Shown here: positions 38,036-48,242 of the stretch, piece by piece
Layout of the letters: every line of letters starts with the position of its first letter
Numbering within the stretch: position 1 is the stretch's first letter
Assembly: GCA_019096065.1 (NCBI GenBank)
Contig: JAGUCH010000001.1
Span: 2,418,001-2,482,000 of the forward strand
DNA from: Paracyclopina nana
Lineage: Eukaryota; Arthropoda; Copepoda; Cyclopoida; Cyclopettidae
DNA length: 64,000 nucleotides
Direction: 5' to 3'
Position numbers and translations under genes: made by a program
The notes under the pieces: model-generated
What the model saw: only the letters and a program-made list of their open reading frames with translations
The model's database searches: none
What the model was told of the DNA's origin: nothing

Positions 38036-38316
38036 CCTAATTGGGAAAGGTTGCGAGATAATTCAAAAAATGAAATTAGGGAGTGGTCATCGTTCTGATG
38101 GCTAATGGCATTGATGGGACAACCCACCCATTTTCAAGTATTTGGTATCAAATGAATTCTACTGACCTCAGGAACTCATTTGACCCAACTTTCCCTTGAG
38201 GTCCCATCAGTACGTCCCATCAGTGCAGGCCGTCCTCATTTATTTAGTCACTGATGGGACTCGAGTCTTATCAGTGCTACAAATGAACAACACATATAAG
38301 AGAAAGAATATTAAGC

Positions 38317-39903
38317 ATGTGGTGGTTGCTCTTGATCGGAGCCTCACTGCTCTATTATCTTCACATAAAGAATAAAATGAGGTACTTTGAGAAGATTGGT
38401 CTTCCGCATGAACCAGGAACGTTCCCATTTGGATCTGACATTTCATGGAAGATGTTGGCTGGAAAATTCTCCATTGTTTCATTGGCAGAGGAGGTATACA
38501 GAAGATTCCCCAAGGTCAAAGTTGCAGGTTACTACAGCACGTTTGGTGATCCTGTCGTCGTGGTCAATGATTATGACATTGCCAAGCGCATTCTGATCAA
38601 AGACTTTGATCACTTTGTCGATAGGAGGCCCATGGTGACGAATCCCAAGTCTAACAAGTACGTGGTCAAAATGCTGACGATGATGAGAGGGGACCAATGG
38701 AAAGCCACCCGACATGCAGTGTCTCCCTTCTTCACATCCGGAAGACTCAGAGCAATTTTACCTAGCGTGGACCAAGTGAACGACGAGCTAATGGATTACT
38801 TGTCCAACCTGGCAGACTTGCAATCAGTGGAGATCAAAGATATACTACTTTACTCAATGGTGGAAGTGCTTTCTATGGTAGGATGCGGAGTGAAGCCAAA
38901 CATAATGAAAAATCCGGGCGAAAATGTCCTTTTTCAAGAGTTTAAAAAGGCGACGGGAGCAGCGCAAAATGGAACGGCCATGCTAAAATTTGTCCTCCTC
39001 ATTTTCTTCCCCAAGCTTTTCTACAACCTCAACATTCCTCTGCAGGATCCAAAGACCATGGCATTCTTTGCTGACATCATCCGCAAGTCCATGAAAGAGA
39101 GGAAGGAGAAGAAAAATGACTTGATTGATTGCATGCTGGACGTGGCCAAGAATATGGAGCAATCTATGGAAGAAGCTGACGAGGAGGCTGAAGAGACTGA
39201 CTTGGACAAATCTGCCAAAATCCACACTGTGGGAAAAATGGTGGCCCAGTTTTCAGATGAGGAGCTGGAAACCTTGATCATTAGCCAAGGACTGCTCTTT
39301 TTCCAAGCTGGCAGCGACACCACATCATCTTCGCTCTCCATGATCCTCTACTTTTTGTCTTTCCACCAGGACGTTCAGGAGAAGCTCCATAGGGAAATCC
39401 GGGATGCGATTGACGACAACTCTGGAGATGAGCACTTGTCCTACGCAACACTCAACAGCCTCAAGTACATGGAGGCTGTGGTGAAAGAATGCCTTCGACA
39501 TTGGGGGATATCTTTCATTGAAAGGTCTTGTAACAAGGATTACTACATCCCTGAGGTTAACCTAACCATTCGCCCTGGAACGCTCGTTCAAGTTCCTGGA
39601 GGGAGCATCATGATGGAGTCCAGATTTTTCCCTGACCCCGAAAAATTCGACCCTGACCTCCATTTTGGCTCAGACGTGAGCATGAACCCGACGACCTTTT
39701 TCTCGTTTGGTCAAGGTCCGAGATCCTGCATTGGAGTAAGGTTCGCTTGGATTCTGATGAGGGCAACCTTAGCAAGGCTGTTGTCCACCTACAAATTCTT
39801 GCCCGGACCCAACATGAAGCCGACCTTCGAAATCGACCCCAAGTCCACCAGCGGAGGAATCATAGGTGGAATTCGAGTCAGAATGGAGAAACGGCGAGAA
39901 TAA
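38317..39903 (+). CDS. Cytochrome P450, CYP3-clan type, intronless
   Basis: A 528-aa single-exon frame. An N-terminal membrane anchor (residues 1-15) is followed by a charged and Pro/Gly-containing hinge. The I-helix motif AGSDTT begins at residue 331, the K-helix ExxR is E391-R394, and a PERF-like segment reads PDPEKFDPD. The heme loop FSFGQGPRSCIG has its thiolate Cys at residue 471. Length and motifs are those of a complete microsomal monooxygenase of the endoplasmic reticulum. The anchor and LPHEPGTFPFG region suggest the CYP3 clan, which often handles xenobiotics and hormones; the clan call is by eye. It has no introns, unlike most neighbours. Its start lies 35 bp from the end of the repeat element, so its promoter probably lies within repeat sequence. 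Confidence 0.95.
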   Translation: MWWLLLIGASLLYYLHIKNKMRYFEKIGLPHEPGTFPFGSDISWKMLAGKFSIVSLAEEVYRRFPKVKVAGYYSTFGDPVVVVNDYDIAKRILIKDFDHFVDRRPMVTNPKSNKYVVKMLTMMRGDQWKATRHAVSPFFTSGRLRAILPSVDQVNDELMDYLSNLADLQSVEIKDILLYSMVEVLSMVGCGVKPNIMKNPGENVLFQEFKKATGAAQNGTAMLKFVLLIFFPKLFYNLNIPLQDPKTMAFFADIIRKSMKERKEKKNDLIDCMLDVAKNMEQSMEEADEEAEETDLDKSAKIHTVGKMVAQFSDEELETLIISQGLLFFQAGSDTTSSSLSMILYFLSFHQDVQEKLHREIRDAIDDNSGDEHLSYATLNSLKYMEAVVKECLRHWGISFIERSCNKDYYIPEVNLTIRPGTLVQVPGGSIMMESRFFPDPEKFDPDLHFGSDVSMNPTTFFSFGQGPRSCIGVRFAWILMRATLARLLSTYKFLPGPNMKPTFEIDPKSTSGGIIGGIRVRMEKRRE

Positions 39904-39967
39904 ATCAGAGAGTCGCAGGCGAGCATCAGTTACCGTTCGTGTATTGGCGCACACACTCAGGTTCATT

Positions 39968-42900
39968 TTATGATGACGATGTCACCGTAGGGGCTACAAG
40001 CGTACCATGGTTATTGGTATTACTTCCTTCTACCGAGGAGCTCGAAGTTGGCGATGCCAGCTTCTTCTTGAAGATGTTTTTTAAATCCAGTTCTACCTTC
40101 GGACGGACTCTAGGTTGATCGGTAGGGCTAGGAAATCCGGCCAAAAAGCGCTTGTATTGCTCCACAACTCGGTCGGAGTCGTCTGCCTTGTCCATGTCGA
40201 TGTCATTGCTCGGCGCAAACACTTTATCTGCACAGTGGAAACAAATTAGTTAGCTGAATGCTTAATTATAGCACTGATCAAGGTACCTGGATCGTCACCG
40301 TCGGGAGCTGAGAAAGAATACTTCCTCCGGTCCTTTACTTTGCCATTTTTCTTCTCATCGCCGTTACTCGTGACGACATTATGAATGTCCTGCTGAAAAT
40401 GACCGTTGACATTTGGCACAGAATGACTTTTTTGCACGACGCTCGACTCCAGACTGCGGAGGTGGGACACCTGCCTCGTCTGAGGTGGAGACCTTTTGCC
40501 ATTGACTTGAGGATTGCCAACAGCTGGTTGCTTTTTGGGCGCAGCGTGCCCATTAGCGGCCTTTTTCAAGAACTCGGCAGTATCCACAGGGGTTGCTCCG
40601 GTTCCTGGCACGGGGGTGATGGTGACTCTACCGTTAATATTCTTGATCAAGACTTGAGGTCCAGACTTGAGACTGTTGGCAGAGGAAGAGGCTGCCTGAG
40701 GAACCTGAGGCTGCATTGATGGCCCATCATTTGGTGTCATGTACGGTGGCATAGCTCCAATTGTGGCTGACTTGGTGATGCCCACATCGAGGCCATTTTC
40801 GGCCTTGGCCTTGGCCTTCTTCTTCTTTTTCTTGGACTTTTTATCCTGAAGAAGAAACACAAAATTACATCTAATGGGTAATCAAAATCAATCAAGCTTA
40901 CCTTTTCTTCCTCCTCGCGAGTCTTGAGACTAGAAGTGTCCACCACTATGACATTCGGCCCATTGAGGCCCGGAGGCAAGCCTTCCATGGCGGAGTAGTC
41001 CATGACGGAGTTGGCATTCTGAGCAACTGGCCTCACACTCACATTCGCCGTTGGAATTGGCTGCTGCTGCATCGGAGATGGATTCAGTACACCAGGCAAG
41101 GGCAAGACAGTCTGGTCCAAGCTGCCATACTCAGAAGGTGAGGCAGGGAAATACTTCCTTTCGGACGAAGGTCCAGCAATGCGAGTGATCGAGATTCCTG
41201 GTGGCAACTGAAGCCTCTCGAGGTCAACCCTGCCAGCAGTGTCCAATGGCAAAGGTGGCCTGGACTGAATTTGGTTGAGCGGATTTCTCGGCACTTGACT
41301 CGGCAGCATTGGCGGAGAAGCCTGCTGCAGCACCTGGTTGTTGACTGGCTCTTGGAAGGCAGGGGGCTGAACGGCCTGAGCAGCCTGCTTTTTCATTTTC
41401 TTCTTCTGCTTCTTGGAAAGGCCCTCCACAAGCTTGGCATTGGGCAGGAGATCAGAGGGAGCGTCGGGGGTACGCAGAGCTTGCCCATTCACAAGAGTGT
41501 ACAGCAACTTGTCCTCCTTGCTTCGATTCCCAGCCTCCTTGGCGGGCATCGAGATTGTCACCATAGGCTCAGGCATGCCAGGAGCCTCAATCCGTCTAAT
41601 TGTCACCATGGGTGCTCCACTTTTACTTGGCACCGAAGGCCGAAGGGGCTCCTTCTCCAAGAAAGGCTGAGATGGCAAACTACGACTGGGCTGCTCCATG
41701 AAGCTTTGTGGCCTTGACGACGAGGAAGAGGAGGCTGCAGGTACGGTGGTAAACTCAACTCCTCCAGAGGGAGTTCTTGTGATCTTGATTTGAGTCCCGG
41801 GCTGTTGCTGTGGAGCAGAAGGTCTCTCCTCAGCTACTCTCTTGGGTGGATTTGATGACGTTGAAGGCCTATTAGGGGCTGTCTTGAGTCGGAGCTTTCG
41901 GGCTTCCTCCTCCAATTGCCGCTGATGCTGCAATTGAAGCTCTTGCAGCTCACGCATATGCTTGGCCCTCAGCTCCTCCAAGGCGGCCTCAGAGTCCTTC
42001 ACAGGAGCCTGTTGAGGCATCTGAGGCTCACTCGTTGGAGGAAGCTCCCCTTTGGTGGCCATCTTTTTCAGCCTTTGGGCCTCCTTCTTCTTCCTCTTCT
42101 TCGCCTCCCTTTTCTCCATCTCCTGAGCTTTTCTGGCCTCTTCCTCAATACGCTTTCGGTGTGCTTCTTCAGCCTCACGAATACGTCTCTCCTCCTCTTC
42201 GCGAATGCGAATCTCCTCCATTTTCTGCTGCTTTTGCCGCTCCTTCTTTGCCCGCTTTTTCTCGTTACTCGACAGCTTACGATTGCCCTCAATAAAGTCC
42301 AAAAGCTCATCCAAGGATTTTTCGTCCTTGACCAAGCCAGCATGCTGGCCTTGGTTCGATATCGATGACTTTTTGCTCTCGATCGACCGCGACGACCGTG
42401 ATCTCAAATTCGACGAGGCTGAGCTGGAGGCCGACGAGGCTCTCAGAGACTGCTGACTTGACACAAGTTTAGCCGCAGGTGGAGGCTGCTGCTGAGGTGG
42501 TGGCACATGAGGCGGTGGAGGCGGCGGAGGGGCATTTACCTTGTTGTTGTGGCAATTCTGGTTGTTCTGCTTCCGCTTCTTCTTGGACAAAATCAGCCTC
42601 AGCCTCTCCCGCATCTCGGGGTAGTTTCGACTGACGGGGGCCACAGTTTGACCCCCGGGGCCAAAGACTTCACAGTAACAGCAGTTACAGTGGGCAGCAT
42701 TCTTGTTGTGCTGAGACTCGGAGGCAGTGGTGGTGGTCGCTTTGGAGGTCTCGGAGCTCGAGCAGGTATCAGAGTTGTCGTCATCGTCGTCGTCGTCATC
42801 GTCGTTGTCCGACAATTCGTCCGAGCCCTCCGCATGTTTATGCAGGGTAGAGCAGGGCGGAGGGGGGAATTTGCCTTTTTTGATGGCATTCGCAGAAGGC

Positions 42901-45398
42901 TTCTTTAAGCGGCCTTTCCCAACGCAATAATGCTGGTACATCAAGTCTCTCAATTCTTTGGCAGTGGTGGCCTTTTTGCCAGGAGGAGGTTGGGCAGTAG
43001 CAGCCTTCTTCTCCGGCTTGGCGTTGTTGGGCTTTAAAGTGACCTGTTCCAAGCCCTCGGAGACGCGATCAACCTGGTGGTCAAGGTTGTCTTTTGGAGG
43101 TGGTTCGGTGGTGTTTTCAGATTTGGTAGTGGATTCTTCCTTGGGCTGAGGAGTCTTCTTGCCCTCTGCGGTCAGCACCGATGGGAATATCTCTGCTAAC
43201 TTTGACGAAGAGGGCGAAGACGTCACCTTGGAGCTTCCATTGACGCATTTGGCTTTACACTCTTGCGCACAATTGTTGCTTTTCTCCTTCTAAATCAGAA
43301 GAATTAAATCGATTTCATAATGACTTTTCATAATTGCCACTCACCAACACGTGCAAAGAGCAAAATTCACAGTCACAGTTTGATCCGAAATTGGGACACC
43401 TTAAAGGGAAAAAAATGAGTTCATATTAGTAAATGCTTCATGAATTGAGGCGAAACCAGCATGTCAATGTTAAAAGCACGAAAAAAGAGTCAACGCGTTA
43501 TGGCTCATTCTGATTAGTTTCGTCACTCCAAAATTACTTGGGCTTTTCTTCATCTGCAATCTCAACAAAATCTCTGTTCAAGCTCAACTTGTCGGGTAAA
43601 AGCATAAAAGGCTCAGCTGCTGCTCTGAGCTCTTCCGCATCAGTTCTGTTTTGGAAAAATTGACTTATTTGGCTGCAGTCTTCAGGAGACAGGCCAAACG
43701 GCTCCAGAAGATCTTCGTCCAAGTCATCGTCATCAATGTCAAGAAACCGCGAAGTCATCAAGGAAGGCGAATCAATGTTCATGATGTGCCTCAAGTCAAT
43801 TTCCATATCAGCGGGCAACCCATCAACACCAATGTCCTCGAGACCGTTGAGGAACTGATTCAGGGATTCTCCCAGCTCCGCAATCGCTTCGCTTGAGGGA
43901 AAATGAAAATAAGCCGAATTCGCTCCATATCCTGTGAATGGAAGTGCTAGCAAAAAAAACCAGCAATGACCAACCTTTTAATGCCTTCTATGAGAGAGGA
44001 GGAGGAGCATTGTTGGTGATCCTTGTCCATTTGTATTTTCAGGTCCCGACGTTGGGCTTTGAAACGCTCCCAGTCTTCCTTGAGCATCTTCTGTTTGGCC
44101 CTTAGCTGAATTTGTTGGTTGTTGTACTCGGCCAAAAGCTTCTCACTGTTGCTCCAAAACGATACAACATTCGACATTTCCACATCGAAATCTAGGAAAC
44201 CTCTCACTAGCTCGGTGTACTTGCCCTCGTGTTCTTTATCGGAGTACAGGGATCGCAGCTACAATTCATGAAAATGTCACTTTATGTTTTTCAAAATAAA
44301 AGCATGCTTATTGCCTTACCTGGGATATAAAAATGGGAACATTGTTTTGAATGATGGGGTCGGAGTAGATGATCGACTGGTGTAAGTACTTGTTGAGGAT
44401 TTCCCAAGACAACGAGAACCGACTGAGATGCTCACTTTCCAGCTCTAACAAGACAGGTGACAAGTGCTGGCAAGCATTGCACAGCCTATCATAGCCATCC
44501 AAAAGCTCTGCAATAAATATAAAAAAAAGGTCTCAGCACTCGCTTCCAAGAAGTCATATTTGGTTGAAACCTTACTCTGGATGAATTCTTGAGCCAAGGA
44601 GGGATTTTTGGCTTGACTTTTCAGTAGCTTGATCAGTTTGACTTTTTGCTCCAACACGCTCTCCCTGACAATCATTTCCAGCCGTTGGAAAAGCTGGTGA
44701 GGATCTCTCCACAGCAACTCGCGCACGAGCTCACGCAAATCAATCACATCCGGCGGGTTGCTTGAATAGTTGTCAGACAAAAAGAAGTCATAGACCAGAG
44801 CGACAGCCTCTTTCACATCCGACCAGGTCTGCTTCAGCCTCTGCAACTCATCCTTGTGCCTCAGCCGTTCTCTACAAGTGCTGCAATCACATTCGGGGTT
44901 GGTAGCGTCGTTGTCCTCGTCGTCCACGATGTCATCATTGAAGATCGCATCGGAAGCGTCGAAATCAAAGCCCACGCTCTCGAAACCGTTGCCCGAGGCT
45001 GCCACGGCGGCGGCGACCTCAAGCTCGGGCAAAGCAGCTTCTAACAATTGGGACTCGATCAGGATATCCTCGAATTGCTCCAGTCTGCTCTTCGGCTTGA
45101 AAAGGTTGACTCCACCGCCGCGATTCCGTGACACCGGTAGTATGGACGAGGCCGACGTATCGGACGGCAACGAGGTCAACTTCATCCTCAAAAGCTCTTC
45201 CAAGAGACGCTCGTCGCTCGGCGAGAAATGGACGTCGAAGTCTTCGGAATCGTCATCGTCGTCATCGTCCTCGCACTCGGATTCGGACTCCTCGTCATCG
45301 GCTTCGATGGAGTCGGGCACTTTCTCCAAGTCCTGATCAGGAACGGCTTCTTTGGCCAGTTTCAGGCCGTCCCAAGAGGATTTTTCTTCAGAATCCAT
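39968..45398 (-). CDS. FAM193A: FAM193-family protein
   Basis: Eight exons (minus: 45398-44576, 44507-44320, 44258-43975, 43891-43538, 43399-43345, 43289-40902, 40845-40287, 40227-39968) join to 4911 nt, 1636 aa. The N-terminus is acidic. A CDCSTC cluster and a helical/coiled region follow, then an exon with CPNFGSNCDCEFCSLHVL and later CNCCYCEVFGPGGQT, both Cys clusters likely to bind metal. The long sixth exon has Asp runs, a Glu/Arg/Lys-rich coiled coil, and Pro/Gln-rich disordered stretches. The C-terminus has DDPDKVFAPSNDIDMD and VVEQYKRFLAGF...LDLKNIFKKK, matching the conserved FAM193 tail (IRIC domain). Vertebrates have FAM193A/B; their role is poorly defined. The symbol marks the family rather than one-to-one orthology. 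The stop is 65 bp from the convergent P450 stop. Confidence 0.85.
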
Positions 45399-46531
45399 GT
45401 TGCTTTTTTGGAGCTTTTCTGCACCAACAAATTACTATTTCTGCATCACTTTTGTTATTCCAAGCCAAGAAAGTTATCCATATTTGCTCTAGTCAAAATA
45501 GTCATACACTGTCAAAAACTGCCTGAATATAGGAAGCTTTTGATGGAAAAATGGACTCTGGCAACTTCTAGCTATAAAGGCGGATTTGGCATGGAAAATA
45601 GTGTAAGCAGTCGCTATCCCAAAAAAGAAACTCTTAAACTAACTGAATGTTTTGTTTACCTAGCGCGCTATAGAACAGTTGATGTTTCTTTTTAAGATGA
45701 ATTAGGGTAGTTGACATTTTTTTCACATGAAGAATATCGTCTGGTCCCAGTGGTATATATTTGATTAGAGAAGCATGTATTGTAAATTGAATTGCATTTT
45801 ACGTCAAAACAGCGTGCCATAAAACTCTTGGTTTGATTATGAAAACCTCTAATGACTGTACAATATTTCTTTTTAATCGACCCTAGTTATTGAAAAAATT
45901 GACACCTTCTCTTTCAGCGTTACTAAAACTGGCAGGCAACCCTTCACTAGATTTAGATTTTGGCTTTATTAGCAAATATTTGTTGAATTTAGCCGAATCT
46001 AAAGAAAATAACATAGTTAACTGCTTCGTTTTGCACAATTGAAAACTTTCAAATTGTCGCAAGCGAAATTTCATTCAAAGAGTACATTTATAAGGACCGA
46101 GATTTAGTTTGCGTTAGGAATTCCACTGTGCCCCTTTATTTTGATGACATTTCGCACATATCCGCCATCACCAGACCAGGTAAGCACTGTGACTCAATCT
46201 TTAAATCCAAGGACATCCAGTGGTTTTTAGTTCAAAATTTGGCATGTGGGTGTACGGTCAAACTTGAGCGACGCGGAACTGCCCTTTTTTCACATTGTGC
46301 AGCGCATCTGTGTTTAACGTCAAAGTGCCATAAGCATGACTTGGTCATTATTGCCATGATCACGCAAAATTACTCCTACTACAATGTGACCTGGATCGAT
46401 TATACTTTGTCGCACAACTGTCCCCTTTCAAAGCTGCATTGCTGTGGAAGATCCACTAAAGCGATTAATATAGTGAGCCTTGCCTCAGCTGTTACGGCGA
46501 GTACTAAGCAATCTTGTGTTTCAATTGCAGC
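45399..46531. other. Shared upstream region of FAM193 and TACC, with a TACC 5-prime exon
   Basis: These 1.1 kb separate the divergent starts. A TATA-like TTTATAAGG lies near 46087 and a strong donor (CCAG, then GTAAGC at 46180) is followed by an acceptor TTGCAG ending at 46530, one base before the TACC ATG. This suggests a non-coding first exon of roughly 46115-46179 and a 351-bp UTR intron. No coding frame was accepted here. Confidence 0.45.
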
Positions 46532-47780
46532 ATGTCAAATAATGCATTCTTCTACAATAATGACGTATTATCCGACGAGGAGAACATCGACCCCATTCTG
46601 AAGAAGACGAAATCCACCTCCAAAACGTTCATCAGCATGGCCTCCGAAAGTGATTCAGGATACTCAGTGAGTGCCACGCCTTCTGCTGCCTCCCCAGCCA
46701 TCAACTCGAGGGCTGCCACAGACTCACCCCTCATTGAGGACACAGAGGCCGGCCCAGACATAAACTATGACGAGTTCCGCAACACGAACGAGATTTTCAG
46801 AGACCCCTCTTGTTTCGACTTCCTATCTCAACACGGGACCGGAAACGAGGCTGCGCAGGCTCTCGCGCGACAATCGCTATACGTGAAATTCGACCCTCTC
46901 ATCGGAGGCAGGCCTTCAATCATGCCCAAAAACAACACAATCCTGCAGGAGGAGGAGGACGAGGAGAGGATCAACAACAACAATGACTTGATCGCCATGA
47001 ACTCGCCTTCGCCGCAAAAGCCCCAGTCAGGGTCCGAGAACAATGAAGACTTTGACGACTACGAGCTCGAGGCTGTCAACGAGCAAAGGCTGGCCTTTGA
47101 GGAGAACATGGCGAAAAAAGAAAGCCAAATGAAGGAGCTCGATCGGGTGTCCAAATCGTTAAGTGATGAGTTGAAGTCTCTGCAGTTAGAGGTGAAAGTC
47201 AAGCGAGAGTCCGAGGAGCAGATGAAGCAGGTGCTCAAGGAATACGAGAAAACCATATCGGAACTTATAGCAGAAAAGGAGCGCGAAAGGGCTGCCAACG
47301 AGGAGGATCGGCTGCGACTCGTTGCTGAAAGGGATCAAGCTGTGGACGATCTGAGGGTAATAATTATAGCTACCATTTTTTTAGTTCGTAAAGCATATTT
47401 TCTTTCCTTGCCAGAATGTCGAGGCAGCATTCGCTGACGTGCACCGCAAATACGAGCGTACAAAATCCGTGGTGGAAAGTTTCAAAGAGAACGAGGAAAC
47501 TTTGAAGCACATCATCGAAGAGCACCAAGTGAAGACTAGAAAGCAAGAGGAGAAGTACGAACGGCTCAAAGCTCACGCCGAAGATACCTTAGAACGAGCT
47601 AACCGGGAAATAGAAAACATGTCAAAGTCGCAAGATTCTGAAATCGCCAGATTGACAGCCATGCTCAAGAAAGCAGAAATGAAGGCTGTCAGCCTGGAGC
47701 GAACTGTTGAGCAGAAAAACAAGGAAAACGAAGAGTTAACCGCCATATGTGACGAGCTCATCGCCAAGGTGGGCTCGTAA
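46532..47780 (+). CDS. TACC: Transforming acidic coiled-coil (TACC) protein
   Basis: Two coding exons (46532-47356 and 47415-47780, phase 0) give 396 aa. The N-terminal part is Ser/Asp/Glu-rich and disordered. At residue 115 begins SLYVKFDPL, the signature that opens the conserved region in TACC proteins. The last 200 residues form a continuous coiled coil ending in [30 protein letters not shown] and [10 protein letters not shown], which match the TACC-domain end. TACCs bind chTOG/XMAP215 and Aurora A and stabilise centrosomal and spindle microtubules. This protein is short compared with vertebrate TACCs, having the minimal motif plus the coiled coil. Confidence 0.92.
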
Positions 47781-47850
47781 AGAAGCTACTATGCCAACGC
47801 TATTTATACGATATCTCAAAGAAGTGCCTCTTACTAAAACTCCTTCCTTT

Positions 47851-47869
47851 CGCTCGCTCGCTCGCTCGC
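47851..47869. repeat. CGCT microsatellite
   Basis: Four to five perfect CGCT units in the 3-prime flank of the TACC gene. Confidence 0.9.
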
Positions 47870-47957
47870 ACGAACGATTGATTTCGCATTTCGCCTTTGG
47901 ATCTTTGATGATAATATCCCACTATTTAATTAATCTTTAACTTTAACAGTATATGTA

Positions 47958-48242
47958 CTACGATAGTTTCCAATGTGATGATGCTGCGGTGTCATTGTTT
48001 TTTGGCTGCTGCATATTATTATTTACTACTACACTACCTAAAAGCATAGATACTGTTAACATTGACCAAAATATCACAGCAAATATATATTTCTGAAAGC
48101 TAAGTCTTTTTTTAATTAGGTGCGTCACCTCTTTTTGGTCATCGTTGCGTTTTCTTTGTTCAATTTGAAAACCGGCTTCGGCCATTCTACCAACTTGGCA
48201 AATTACTACAATATTCCCAAAATAATCGAGTATTCCAGCCAA
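47958..48242 (-). CDS. Possible small single-pass membrane protein
   Basis: A 94-aa frame (75 aa from an internal ATG) with a polar, basic first half, then one hydrophobic segment (KYIFAVIFWSMLTVSMLLGSV) and a short polar tail with a possible N-glycosylation site. The membrane topology is plausible, but I recognise no family. The frame lies just after the TACC stop and could be a chance frame in its 3-prime UTR. Confidence 0.2.
   Translation of the reverse strand: MAGILDYFGNIVVICQVGRMAEAGFQIEQRKRNDDQKEVTHLIKKRLSFQKYIFAVIFWSMLTVSMLLGSVVVNNNMQQPKNNDTAASSHWKLS

Larger units (their letters stand above)
29606..38281. mobile_element. 8.7-kb foldback-like element built of inverted tandem arrays
   Basis: The left tip TGTAGCACTGATAGGAC (29606) matches the inverse of the right tip (38265-38281, TGTAGCACTGATAAGAC). 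Inside each tip are copies of CACTGATGGGAC and GACCACTC. Next come two arms made of about 169-bp repeats in opposite orientation (30094-31190 and 36885-37870). Between them lies a large 243-bp satellite array. Long terminal inverted repeats built from tandem units are the hallmark of foldback (FB/Galileo-type) elements. No transposase-like frame is present and no flanking target duplication is visible. A second copy of the left tip (TGTAGCACTGATGGAC) occurs near 29644. An alternative reading is a satellite locus with incidental palindromic order. Confidence 0.6.

Noticed and set aside
41916..42930. Plus-strand Leu-, Val- and Ser-rich frames up to 150 residues
   Set aside because: They are antisense shadows of the low-complexity Glu/Lys and Pro/Gln codons of the FAM193 exon.
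46128..46601. Upstream in-frame extension of TACC
   Set aside because: It lacks an ATG start, and splice signals at 46180 and 46530 indicate a UTR intron.
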